Positions 1-13,600 of a stretch of DNA of 64,000 bases are shown piece by piece; within the stretch, counting starts at the first letter, position 1; the number at the start of each line of letters is the position of its first letter. Source of the stretch: Apostichopus japonicus (taxonomy: Eukaryota; Echinodermata; Holothuroidea; Aspidochirotida; Stichopodidae); assembly GCF_037975245.1 (NCBI RefSeq), contig NC_092563.1, forward strand, positions 7,997,501 through 8,061,500, given 5' to 3'. The position numbers were made by a program, and so were the translations under genes. Below the pieces are notes generated by a model. The model saw only the letters and a list, made by a program, of their open reading frames with translations, had not been told where the DNA came from and made no database searches.

Positions 1-3000
1 ATGCAAGCAATTCACTGTAATATTGGTGAAAGCCCAAGGTGTTTATCTATTGCATATGATTGCATCATGCATTCTTCATCTTGCACAACATATACTGTAC
101 ATCCATGGCAACTGCATATATGTATTAGTATACATAGAATCAAACAGTACTCATATAGTATGTACAGTTTATAGTGCTCTACATATACAGTATCTGTTCA
201 CTGTTGTTATAAAGTTAGGTTAGTCCTAGCCTAAGCTGGCCATTGCAAGGAGATGGTGTAATACCAGATGGCTACTGCACATATATATTTATCACTGCCA
301 CTACAAGTCATTTTTATAAATATCATGGGTATAAACTCACATCGAGGAGATATGTTTTGAGGTAGCACTTTGGTAGGGGTGCAAATGGGGATATCTTCCC
401 CCTTAGCTATTTGACACCCACTTGCATTCTCTTGCTTTCCCTGCCTACCGAACATTGAAAAAAAAGCCACTCAAAGCAAAAAATTAAAAAATTCTCCCTT
501 CATTCAATGTTTATTTACAATTTTTTCCTTTACACTACTAGACCTGAAACAGGAATTAGTAACAAGTAAATGGAAAATTTGAAAAGTTGCTGCTCTTAGT
601 AATTTTACATCTGTAACAACAGGCTACATAATTAATGTGTAAAAAAGTAACAACATAGAAATGCAGTTTTATCCACTTAGGCCTAATTTTAATAATTTTT
701 TTGGGGGTGGGTGGGGGGGGGGTTGCAAATGTGTATGCCAATACCAATCAACTTGTCCAATGCTAAAGATACCCTGCAAGTGTTATACACTTTATGTGCA
801 AAAGATAAACATACTAACACTGTACATAGGAGTTCCTATGTTCAGTTGTCTATGTAAAGTATGTACCAAACATATTAATTGCTTTGTTCCCTTCTCTCTT
901 TCTGTCTGCACCGTAACTACGATCACATCGTTTGGATGTAGTCTGCATCTTTCCTGATCAGGCTCTTTATTTTAGGAATTACCCCCTGGATTGCTAGCAT
1001 CCATGCTTAGTACACTTTTGATTCATGCCCCTACCTAGGAGGTGGTTTAATTGGGAAGATTGTCATCTGAAATTGGGGAAACATCTACTTAAAGCTCCAT
1101 TTTTGGTTTATTTCAAAGGTAGATCAATCTGTAAACAATCAGTATTTGATACAAATACTTTTTTAATGTCATCCTCCAGAAAAATTGTCTTCACTAACTA
1201 AGATACAGTATGTCTTAGTTGAATTTGTCTGACCTTGTAATGTCTGGAAATATTTGAGGTACTAGGAAATACTAGTATCTACAGTACTGTATTGTTTCCA
1301 AAATTTGAATGTATAAAACATATCTATGCCCTTTCAAAAAATATTATAACCTGAATTTCCACAGGAAATAATATACATGTTTAATGTGCATTCCAGACAA
1401 CGTAGAACTGGAAAGTTCTGTTTCTCTGTCATGAATGTGTAGTAACTGTCAATTAGCTTCACACATGATGATTACAATAAATTATGCAAAATTTCCAGTA
1501 ATTATGCTGTTCACTATTCAGTATTTGAAAAAGTAGTTTAGACTTCAGTATATGCATTAATAATGTGAGTTTACATAATCACATCAATTATGATAAAAAA
1601 TGCTGATAGTTGGATCAAATTTGTATATAAACGATATTTACTTCTATTTTCGTCATCATGTACAGTATGTGATATACTGTACCTGTACTGTGTCAATGAA
1701 GTTGCAGCCTTGTAGTCCTGATTAGTATGTAACCTGTAACATACTGTATATATATATATGATGATGTAATCAACACCTATGATTCCCTTTGGAATTTTAA
1801 ATGTTCTTTGAATTGACCTGATCTTGATCATGTTCAAGCCTTTATTATAAATGAGACTACAGTTTTGAGATAATTCATATAGATCTGTATTCTGTTTTCA
1901 ACTCCCCTGCTACAGAATGAACTTGACCACACCATTCATTATGACCACAGACATATTTTGGATCAAAAGACCTTGCTACTGATGTGGCGATTGCTTTGTG
2001 TAATTGTGTCCTGCAGGCTGCCAGATAGGACAACTGTTTAATCAACAACCCACCGATTGGGTTGTTACGTCAAACTAGCTGTGTATAATTTCTGTAGGAG
2101 ATCGTCAAGGGCAAATGGGAGAGTATTGCACAGTATCGCTATGCAGTACATGTATGCAGCCTGGACAAATGCTATTGCTTTCTTTGGTGTGTTTTATATA
2201 GTTGCACAGACAAAAGGATACCAGGAACTTGGTTCAACATTATTATTAATGGACAACATTAAGGATCAAGGCCAAACTTGTTTTGCAAACTGTTGTCAGC
2301 AAGTTTCATGGTTAAGTTAATACTGATATGACAATTGTAATAACATACACATTTATCAAAGTGGCAAAGTTTGCAGTACGGAGGGAACTACCGCCACCAA
2401 CCAAGAACTTTTGTCAATTAATATTTAATTTTCTTTCAGTCTTTGTTCATTTTATAAACTAATCAAAATGCAAAAAGAATGCTATAAAATTTATCAAGCT
2501 TCCTGACATTTTTACTTCAAATACAGTTTTCTTCATCATGAGGTTTGTGTGTTTAAATATATTACACAACAATGTACACATCTAAGTTAACTTAAAGCAG
2601 CTCTGGGATTTGTTTTTTTTTTGCAAAGAATTGAAAGCGTTAAACATAAGTTTGGATTTTAAGAGTCAAGACATGCTGACTAGTGCACATCCAGAGAAAA
2701 GATTTACTATGTCTTATTATGTTCGTACATTAATCCTAATAATGTGCCACACATTCACAGCATACGTTAATTAAGTTCTAAACCCAAATAATTTGCATAT
2801 ATATCTTAGTGCAAAATCTGTCAATCTTTTAGGCAGGATACCACCACCTTACTGCATCTTAAACAGAAACAAATGCTGATGTCACGTGACAGTCCTGAGT
2901 GAAAACCAAGACTCTGAAGGCCGGAGTGATTATGTTGTATAATATCGAACAATGAATCAAAACAAGATTCGTTAAGAAACTTTTAACATTGAGAAAAATA

Positions 3001-4496
3001 CATTAAAAGCAGCCTTGCAACTGATTAGATTGAGATTAATTGAAACAAAGGTATGTAGATTAATCGCGATTGCTTGATTCTGCAGTGCATATCTTTGCTA
3101 AATGTGCTGGTAGTATATATCCATATGGCCACTATGACAGTGTGGTGTTTCTTTCCATAGAAATGCAGTTGTGTACTGCAGCTGGCTACACAGCATATAG
3201 TCCTCAGTGCAGCCAATCAAGGCAGGGCAACCTTGTGCTTTGGTATGTAGGTAATGGTATCCAGGTCAGTGCAGTAAATTGTTGGCAAAGACTAATCATG
3301 GAGGCATTGAGAGAAGGAATGATGAGAGGCTGGAAAGAAGAGGAACTAGCTATGCAAGCTATATAAATACTGTATCTGCAGTACAGTAGATGATGCTTTT
3401 AGTGTATCGAAGTGAGGAATGAAGATAAACACAGATCTATATAATGCATGATACAACTAATTCTCATCTGTGTTATTTTAATGTGAGCACGGCAGTAAGT
3501 ATTGTTAGTCAGAAAAGTAACTCACAACTTGCCTTTCAGTGATGGAGTGATGGCAAAAAATGTTGGAAATGACTTGAATTTTAAATTTGTTGACTTGTGA
3601 TTAAAGGTATGCTGTATTGGCCCCAGATATGTTAGATATTCAATCATGGTCACCTTTGGTCAAAATTCTTAAACTGTTTTTATTACAACCTTTGAGGAAA
3701 TTTTCCTCATTGGGACATTCAGTCATCTTGTGTATTCCTTAAAAATGTCTGAGAAAAATTTGGAGAGTAAAGACCTCCAGGAAAGTACGTTTTGGAAAAT
3801 TCTAGCAAATTATAGCGTGATATAATTTGACTTCCTTTGAATAATACACTGTAGCCGTGACTATGGCGACAGAATCTCAAGAATACAGGACTGTAAAAGG
3901 AACTAATCATATGGGATAATTGAATGTGAGTACCTTGATACTCAGGAACAGTACCCTATTGTGATAAGTTCATGATGATGTCATTGAGGCTTTGGCAGCA
4001 TAACTTTGATGAAACCAAATATGATGCTATCATTTTCTAATCAATGCTAAAAAGCCAGGGTCACTTGGTTGTTACGTCAACACACACTTTTTCACCTGGA
4101 GTAAAACACTTTGCAGGGTATGCAAAATGTATATGATAATGATATTGAATAAGAAATTTATTAACAAATTTGTTGTTTAATATAATGGAACAAGTGAGGA
4201 ACATGAAATATAGTAATATTTTTGTTATTTAATAAAATGGAACAACTGAGGAGGGTTTTACTAGTAGTGACTACCCTGCACTTTTTGTAAAATTTAAATC
4301 TTGGCATCAGAAGCAAATTTTATGGGATGTACGTTTGATGTGTTCTTCTATTGGGCAGGTCTACTCTCTTTTAATTTGTTTATCTTAATATTTTGACACA
4401 CAAACACAAGACAAATAATGAGCTAACACAAGTAGAAAATGTGTTTACATATGAAGGGTACTCAAAGACAAAGTTTAAGACAATGAATTGAGACAA
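1..4496. other. Intergenic, no gene recognised
   Basis: AT-rich sequence with short open frames only; none shows a recognisable domain or a convincing set of splice junctions. It contains a G-run near 706-722 and scattered TACTGTA/TGTACAG motifs, which are common across the whole window. I see nothing else to annotate. Confidence 0.5.
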
Positions 4497-4760
4497 AGAA
4501 AATTGCATAAATGTACGTATGTATATGTATGTATATTAAATACTCCTGCAAGCAGGAACTCGCGAAGAAGCCTAATTGGCTTATCAAAGTCGCAAGCTGA
4601 CCGAAGTCAGTCTCTCACATTCATATTTAACGTCCATGATTATGAATTGTTAATTGTCAACAACTCTGTAACTGGACGACATACATTAATCTGGGAGTGA
4701 CTCGAACCGGGGACCTTATTATTGAAAGGCACAGGTGTTAACCACTGAGCTAACACTCCA
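4497..4760 (-). mobile_element. tRNA-derived SINE, copy 1
   Basis: Read on the minus strand, the element starts with a tRNA-like head: GGAGTGTTAGCTCAGTGG carries a pol III A box (TAGCTCAGTGG) and, about 35 bases on, GGTTCGAGTCACTCC carries a B box. A unique body of about 150 bases follows and ends in an ATAC/ATGT-rich tail at the low-coordinate end. The same head, body and tail recur at 40804-41055 in the opposite orientation, so this is a dispersed family and not a single tRNA gene. The head folds like a tRNA, but the attached body makes a retroposed SINE much more likely than a working tRNA. Confidence 0.85.
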
Positions 4761-7700
4761 TACAACACTCCATAAATGAAAAACATGCTGTGAGAAATAA
4801 CTTCAGAGACCTACTAGCAACCATGCGAGCCCCATGTAGCCTGATGGTAATACCAGAGGGTAAAAAAAATTAACCAAATCCTATATTTTTAAACTGTACA
4901 TGTATATAAGTAGTTATATGATGTCTACTAACCACTTTAATAGTTGTAGTCTGAGGACAATCATGAATTTTGTCTTACAGCAAAAAATGTCTTTAAGAGG
5001 AAGGCAGGCCTATTTTGTAAAAATTATCAATTTGCAAAATGATGAGACTTTTGGAATGTGGATATATAGTTTTACAAAAACTATTCTTTATTAACTGTAA
5101 AGCAAGCCTTTGTGCAAATCATGGTCAAATATGAAGAAAACATCCACAATAACTTCCTCTAGATTTTTTTTCTGATCCATTTTGAAATACTTTTGAGTAG
5201 ATCGGATTGAAATATCCAACAAGACACAATATTAATGATAAATTCCCTGCATAACAGACTATAAGGAAATTCAAGCATTTGACAATTGGAAGAATGTTTT
5301 CTCCCAATATGTATTAACCACACCCCAAAGTTTACAAGAAGAGCTCATTAACAGTCTAGCCCATTAATCTTGGCTATTTGTTTACCCAAAGCACCATTTG
5401 AGGTCGAAGAATTGAAGAAGGTTATATGTTATTTCCATGCGCTATGCATGAGATGCCCATACGTTTGGACACGCCCAAATCAGCTGATTGATCTACTTGT
5501 TAGTAACAGACACGATCGATCGATCATTCCGGTAAATGAAAAACCGCGAATTCGACGGGAAAATATACAAGGCTTTTCAAACAGATTATCCATTTGGATG
5601 AACTACAGGCCAAAAAATTATTCTCACGTAAGCATATACGGTTATGATATGGCAACCGAACCGGTACATTGCAATTTCGTCAGCCTACGAGTAACATAGT
5701 TATGATGATGTGTACACTGAATATAACAAACAGTTCTAATAAAACAGTCTATGCAAACTGAAAAGACTTACGCTAGCGGCGAAAAGGACGTTGCCAGACA
5801 CTTTGATCATACACTGTTCTATGCAGAAAGGGTAAATTTCTTACTGGAAAGCACATTTAAAGTCGCATTGCAACAGTACTCGTCTCGTACCTAAGAAATA
5901 AATTTGCCGTTCGACCTCGTAGTCGTACGTGTAGCGACAAGCCCTGCTCTATATACACTGTGTTACTGTATATACAATGGTTAATGATGTCGCAGAAGTC
6001 TCGGTTTGTTTACATCTACGCGCCAAGACAATTATTGGATTTTCGTCTGAAAATATTAAATTTCACTTACCTGATAACTGTTGAAACCGTAAAGTAATAT
6101 AATTAATAAGCTCTGATAGTCGAAACGCTCTAGTACAGTGAAACAATTGGAAGCAACAGAAAATGAACTAATTTCATATATCCAGGGAACCGGCTATTCG
6201 TTTTGTTGTGCGTCAAAACGAAAACTACAAACCGTCGTTTGTTGTTAATGGCCAGCTGATCGTGACGTCATGAAATATGAATAAAAATTAGGGTTAGTTG
6301 ATTTGCCATGTAGGGGTGTGTGAAGTACCAACTTCGAAGCGCATCTGGTTCACAAGGATTGCATTACCTTGTTTTTTCCACAATAACATCCATAATAATA
6401 TAACACAGCGATTGGGAGTGACTTTGTTTGGACATTTCAACTACCTTGCAGTCAAATTTCGACGAATTTTGGCAGAGAAAACAAATTTAATACTTGTCTT
6501 GCATGTTTTGGTGAAGTTTGGAATCCAATCTTCAACAACTGTATACTGATCGATGGGAATCCAAATAGTTTAAATTAACTTGGCTATAAGTAATCAGTCT
6601 AATAACTAGTTGAGCCCATATGGTAACATCTACCCCCATCCCCCATCCCTTTTCTGCCTGAGAGAAATTCAGGAAACAGACTTTAAACATATCACATATA
6701 CTTATCTTTAGGTCTATAATCCGAAACAAGCTAGCAGTGAGGGAGTGAAATTATCTGGACATTGTCTCATTTACCTAATATTCCCACTGAAACACTTACT
6801 TCATGGTCATCACTCATCATTACAAGTCTCAAATATGCTAGAAATCCAAACTGCAGTCACCCATAATCAAATTCCAACAAACTTTGTAAAGCCACCCTTA
6901 AACGGTTTGGATCAATGAAAGTTTTTATTTTCTAATATTGACACTTCTCAACCTCAATACATCTGTCCTTAATATGATTTTTTGCACGGTAAACAGGCTC
7001 TGTGAATAATATCTTTATCATATAGTGCCCCTATCTGACCAGTTACATTTAAACCAATGCCAAAAAAAAAAAAATTTCGTAACAGGTGTTTGGTAACTCA
7101 TTCGAAAGCGGATTAGTTCGGAAAACAAATAACATTGCATACAGTGAACTGAAATCACATGTTAGATAGAATATACCTTTAGTTAGGTTAGCAGGGGCAT
7201 TAATGTGCCAGGAAATAATTACTTTCTATAATTTAATACAAAGTTTATAAGGAAAACCAGCTTTGAACTGAAACATCTCTTGATGGTTGGAAAAGTGTGA
7301 GATTTTTCAACCTGCAAAAAAATATGTCATGGAATGATGAAAGTAACGCTTTCAAACCGTCAAATGAAATCATTTAAAATGTTGCCTACCGTTTTGCAAC
7401 TTTAATGATTCCTGATCTCACCTTATTCAGAAATGGATTTTCCATTCTAGTCGGTCACCTTCACCCTTTCAACTCTAGTGGTATTGTGGGTTTGGTTATG
7501 CTAATATCAGTGGATGACGAATCCGCCTGACGTCTAGACAGCTAATGAATAATAAAATATAAATTATTCAACAGCAGTATTTGACCCGTGGTCAATGATA
7601 TTTTCGCTTAGCTCGGCAGCTGTGGTTATCTTTTCTTGTAAACCCAGGCCTAACATAACATGCACAGTACATCAAGGCATCATCCTGAGGTTAGGCCTAG

Positions 7701-9689
7701 TCGTGCATTGTAATACGTGTACTACTACTATAGGTACTGCTAGGTTTTAATGTAAGAATTTCATAGAAGTTGATTGCGCGCACGACCTCCACGTCAGTCA
7801 ATTGTATGTTCATTTTCGTTACAATGATTCCCTTTTCGCACCGGGTGACAACACTTTATTCAGGATCAACATAAAGTGGCTCAAAGGATAGATTCAAAAA
7901 TTTGCTTGGAACTCGTGAGTGTTATTTAAAAGAAATAATTTAGTTTTGTTGCCACTGTTCCACTTCGTGAAGTTTTGACAGCCACTGTGCAACTGGCAAC
8001 TACACGAAATTACATGTGTCCTAACGTTACGGAAAAACCATAAAACATGTGTCGAATTGCAGCCATCGCTTCATAACCTGTGTGTAATGTTGTATTAGTC
8101 TACTTTAACTTTAAGTTGAACCTTCAAATTTAATGACCGGTCTCTTACTAATTTGAGTAAAACGAAAGACTAACATCAGTAACATGGACTTAGGCTGTAA
8201 CGTAGGCCTAAGTTGAGCTGGATTAGCCTAGGCCTAAGTAGGTTATCACACAGTGCTGTCAGGGGTAGGCTACCGTTATTCTCAGCACACGGTACTTTCT
8301 GCTGACAAAAAAAAACGGTGCTTTCCCGCACACCAAATTTGTCAGCGGAAAACACCGTATTTGAAAATATACACATTTTTTGGGGATGAACAGAATGGCT
8401 TACCGAACTGATTAGCCTAGGCACATTCAAACGATTTAGGAGGATCGAGAAGAATACGACTTGGCTGGAGCAGGATAGAGTTTGGCTCAGAGACTGTAGA
8501 TTCTCACTCAGTCTCTGGATAGGCCTAGATTAGGTTCAAAGAGGAATGATTTAGTACAAGTAGCAAAAGTGGGGAGGGGGTGGGGTAGGCGGTTTAACAC
8601 TTTCTAACGCAACATAGTCGTCAAAAACCTGATTACTTTGTATAGGCCTCCTTTAAAATTCGTTATACCTTTTTTCGCAGACCACCACCGCCTTGCACTT
8701 CCCTAATGACACACACCCATGCCTCATAGCTCCCAACTCTTGAGAAGGCAAATGCTACTCCATGCCATGAATCGCCGTCCTGGGGGAGGGGTATTAAGGG
8801 AGGGGGTGTCCCTGTTGATTTTTTTTGGAATCCTGGTGATGTCTACATGTAAAATGGTGGCACTTAGAAAGGCTTTTGTCACCCAAATTTTCTGAGAAAT
8901 ATGCATTTTTTTTTTGTGTAACATCAATAAATTGAATAGTAGGTGATAATTCATTCTTTCCTGTGGCATGAAAATTTTCGCTGCTCGCCCCAATGAAAAG
9001 AAATGTAGGCTAATTTGAGGTTCAAATGATGCTGTAAAGGAGGTTTTATACTCTATTATGCTAAATGCTATAGAAATAATGGTTGCTAAGTCAAGATTTG
9101 ATACATTTTTTTTTTATGTATACTTGACAATTACAATGCAGGTTTTTCGGACGCTTGCGCGGGTCAGCAGGTTTGGGTGTTAGAATGAGGGTCCAACCCG
9201 CAAATGTGGGTCAGTTGGGAGCTCTGATGCCTCCAGTAGGCCTAGGTTGTTAACTTCACTGACATTCATTCAGTCTATACCATCCTTCTTGACTTTCTAA
9301 TTCTATGATACTTTACCATGTTATTTTCATGATCCTGGATTTGGAATCATAAAATTGAAGAAAAACATAGTGTTTATGTAAGTGAATAAAAAAGTTGTTT
9401 TCCGCACAAGAAATTTGTCAGCCGAGAGTAATCTGCGCAGAAAGTACTATGTGCAGAGAATTTGTCACTTCCTTGATAGGCCTATAGCCTAGCCCTTTTT
9501 CTTGAGAATTACTAGCCTTGGCTATATTTAGTCTTACTGCCAGTATGGGGGATTGGCCCAGGTGATATTTGGGGTTCGAAACCAAAATGAACATGACCAA
9601 AGTTTTAGCAGCGTCATGCCTTGGCCTTAAGTATGGAAATATTTCAGAAAATGTGTTTTCGAAAATCGCAGCATATATGTAATTCACAA
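4761..9689. other. Intergenic, no gene recognised
   Basis: No domain-bearing reading frame is visible. The stretch from about 5400 to 6280 is richer in CpG than its surroundings and could hold a promoter or a noncoding first exon of the plus-strand C19orf12 homologue, whose first coding exon begins after a splice acceptor and so needs an upstream exon. This is a guess from composition only. AGGCCTA-type motifs are dense between 7600 and 9500. Confidence 0.4.
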
Positions 9690-10235
9690 TTAGCTTAAGT
9701 TGACCCATGTGAGATTGGGCAATTAACGCGCTTAAGGATTTGATCAAGGATGTCAATTATCAAGGAAAATTCCAAATCACTCAACTGTATACATTTTTCA
9801 TATGTGTAGTCCCTCAGAAATGTAGTGATCTCAAATAGTTCTGTGCCTAGGCAATGTACAATTGAGCAGAATTTGACCACAAAATGTCTGCCGTGTCAAG
9901 TTTTTTCATACCCCGAAATTTGACACATTCGTCGAAAAGCTAACTGTAACTTTTGTGTAAGTATAGGCCTACATCCATTGACTCTCCAGGTAAGCTCAGA
10001 CAGGTCAGGTCCCAGAGACTGATGGTATCATGTTGGGGTAATTTTTAGGGATTAAGATTTCCAAATGCCAAAAATACATGCAAAACTGGGGGGGGGGGGG
10101 GTGTTAAAAGCTTTAAAAAAAATTTGATCAGCTCATATCTGAAATGGATTCAATTTCAAACTAATGAAATATGTAACTCTGCTTCATAGCAAAAAGTTTA
10201 GGTTGCCTGCTGGGTCATTGCTAGTACATTTGAAG
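9690..10235 (+). repeat. Dispersed repeat, arm A
   Basis: This segment matches, as its reverse complement, the segment at about 59040-59670. Shared landmarks, in order, are the stretch around TTGAGCAGAATTTGACCAC, the words TTTGACACATTCGTCGA and CAGACAGGTCAGGTCCCAGA, the words around TTTCCAAATGCC, then a G-run and TGATCAGCTCATATCTGAAA. Divergence is substantial, with small indels, so the copies are old. No terminal repeats or coding potential are recognised, and the family is unidentified. Confidence 0.75.
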
Positions 10236-10429
10236 GTGCGCCAATCACGAAGCCTTTACCTTACAGTAGTAGTAATAAACATGATGGTATTAATTTTTGA
10301 TAAAAAGTAAAATTTACAAAAGTTCCTTCACATTGCATTTTGTAATTTCAGCCTTCATTGAACTTAAACTTACTTAAAGCTTTACTCATGCTGAACTTTA
10401 ATATATTTCAAACTTTTAATGAATTACAG

Positions 10430-10645
10430 ACACAAGAAAGCAAAGTGTTCTTTTCTGACATCGACATTGACTCAATCCATCCAACATGCCTGTGACTGCT
10501 GAAGAATTGGTCAGAGTGTTAGCCATGCTAGCAGAAGAAGAAAAACTACGAGTGGCTGTGAAGGAATCGCTTAAAGGTGGCGCCATGGCAGGGACAGGTG
10601 CTGTGATTGGTGGATTTATGGGTGGACCTGTCGGAATAGCTATTG
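10430..10645 (+). CDS. C19orf12 homologue, exon 1 (5'UTR and residues 1-53)
   Basis: A pyrimidine-poor but valid acceptor (GAATTACAG) precedes the exon and the donor is ATTG|GTAAGG. The ATG is at 10486. The translation starts MPVTAEELVRVLAMLAEEEK, an amphipathic helix, and continues into GGAMAGTGAVIGGFMGGPVG, a glycine-zipper hairpin typical of this family. The exon ends in phase 1, one base into a glycine codon. Confidence 0.85.
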
Positions 10646-13600
10646 GTAAGGTTTTACAACTGTCCTTAATATATGTACGACTGTGTTCGAAACTCACTTG
10701 GTCCTTAGCAGTTAATTGAAATTTATACAATTGTCGAAGCAACTTCAAAATGAAAAGTTTTAAGTTTAGTTCCAATCTTAACCTCTTGTCAGAAGTTGAC
10801 AGTCAAAATTTTGCCAAGTTTGAATTCCATGGCAGTGCTTTGGAACTGTTCAAACTCTACTTGTAATGTATAAGTAGTGTAGTCTCGTCAAAAAAATCTG
10901 TTCCTTTAATTTTTAGACAAATAACTAAAAAAGTCAATCTATCTGTAAATTTATGTTTTACTCATGACACTTGGGGGCAAAAATCAAATTGATGATACGC
11001 CATGACATGTGCGATGCTTAACATCAGGTGGCAAGACCATGTTTCAAACCAAAGGCTGTATGAGATGATTGGCGGTTGGTGGTGTATCTCATCCAACGAC
11101 ATCATTTGTAGGAAAACCATGTGGCTTGGACTTGCGGCAAGACAGGGTGGCTTTGCACGTGCTGCGATTGGTGGTCTTCCTGCAGGTACTCGTCGGGGCC
11201 CTGGCAGACCTCGTCTTCGATTGGTCGACAATATTATTTCATGGTCAGGACTGTCATCTGCCGAACTCGTCGATGCTGGCATACGACATGTTAAAATCAA
11301 ACCAATGACAAATTACTTGTGTAGTAGAGGGCTTCGACGGGTTCTATCCTATGAAGAAACATGATGATGATGATGACATGTAACTGGCAAGAGATGAACA
11401 TCATCATTGATGACAGGTAACAGTGGACTGATGGCAAATATCTGATAACAATGATGGCAGATAATGGCACGAATGAAAACTGCAAAGTAACCAATAGGAT
11501 GATGGATTTACATATGTTGGACAGGACTAATGACATGTGACTGTGAGCACTGACAGTCAATAATCCCCAATACTAGTGCCAAAATAGCCAACAGAGCTGT
11601 GGCAAATAAATGGATTGATGGCAGCCAAACAACAGGACTGATGGCACCAAACCCCTCTCTGACAGCAATGATGGTAGAAGAAAGTTGGATGGCACATAGA
11701 CAATGTGATGGCAGGTAGCTGACAATATTCGACAGGACTGATGGCGCATATCAGACAGCAATGATGGCAGATAATAATAAAGCTGATGGCAAATAGTCAA
11801 CAGAAGCAGTGGCACATGACCTGTGAAGGATTGATGGCAAGTAACTGACGGTGATTGTGGCATATAAAAGACAGCACTGATCCATGGCAAAAAATTGACA
11901 GCTTGAATGATACCAGAAGCATGTAATGGACAACACTGGCACTAACAGCTTGGATGCATTGGATGTGAGTTAATCCACAAAACAAATGGCAAATAACTAA
12001 AGGAATGGATGGCAATTAGCATACAGGATAGAATGGCACATGAACAATAGCAGAGATGGCAGATACAGAACCGATTACAAATCTGTGCCGATAAACCTTA
12101 AATTTCTTTGGTCTACATCCAAGGTTGGTCGAGATGGGCAACAGAATTCTTCTTACTTTTCATTTGCAACCTGGACTGTTTCATTTTTAGCAATACCTAT
12201 AAATTAGGCCTCGAAGTATTGTACAGTATGTTTGATAAAATTGTCAGCCAGGCACAAACAGGTGCCCTAACAGTACAAAGTATGCTGTGGCCCTATATTT
12301 CTTGGTCTTCATTTCTGCTCAGAATTTTTTTTTTCATTTGAAAGTAACTAACAATTTTTATATTGCGTTTTGCAATAGTCATGGTTTATCACTGATCACC
12401 TGAATTTACATGTATCCAATAGAGCGACATATGGCATGGGTGCAATATGAAAACGAGTCAGTTGTTATAATCTCAACATCACAGATCTGCTTGACGATTT
12501 GACATATTTAACAGCAGCCGCCTTGTAAAGTGTGCTTGACTACAGACTGGTTATATGATTAGCAGTTAGCTGGCTGCAGTGCACTACAAATTTATTCAAC
12601 AGCTTTCATTGTTTCGGTAAATTGATAAATCAGGCTGTGTGATGGACACCTATTTTCCAGCAGCTGATACAGTGTTTGCCAGCAGATTAAATCCAAGGTT
12701 GTTCAAACTGTTATGTATGATATATATACTGTATTGTGTAGTCACTGTTTGGTTAACCCATCTCTCTGATCAAGAGTGAAGGATGCACTTAAGTCATTCA
12801 TGGACAATGACACCTTCAGAAGTTTAGCTGAACATTACTTTCTCTTGAATAGATTAAATTTGCACTTGCATGCAAGTACGTCAAAGCCCAGTATTAAACT
12901 TTGTTATGTGGGTATCAGTTTGAAATTGCCCCATAGTGACGTCGTCTTTGTGAGAATGTCAGAAGTGGCCAGGAAGTTATGTCAGTCATACAGGGTAATG
13001 ATGATCCATTTTTGGAATGTACTTTCAAATTCATATGTGGTTCCTGTGGTCGTAAGTGTTAGAGGGATTTTAAAATGGTGATGAATTTTGAACAGAATCA
13101 ACATCAGTTTCCATCGTCAAAGTTGGATGTACATCAGCGCCTGATTGTCCCTTTCACTATTTTTGAAACCTTATTGCACCATTTGCAAATATGCATCATT
13201 TGAATTAGTAATATAGTTGGTTAGAAAAGTTCAATTGTCCAAATCATCCTTCCCTATCTCTCATTACAGTAGTGGATGTATTGGTTACATATTTCATAGT
13301 TTGATATCTTTTTCTTCAGATTTTAAGTTGATTATAGTTTGTTGCATGAAGCCTTCTTTTTATCTGGCATGGGATTGATAATAAGGATAGGCCTATGTCA
13401 TTTTGTTGTTTGGGCGACTGGTGACAGGGGAGGAGAGGGGAGGTTGGGAATTAAGTGATGGGACCGGTCCCAAAAATCTGAACCGAGAACCCATCTCGGC
13501 GGTTCGGTCAGTCCCCCGGGTACCCATGCATTATGTATTCAACCTAAAACCCAACTTGGCCTATACTATCACATTATTCACATAGGCCTAATGTTTAGTA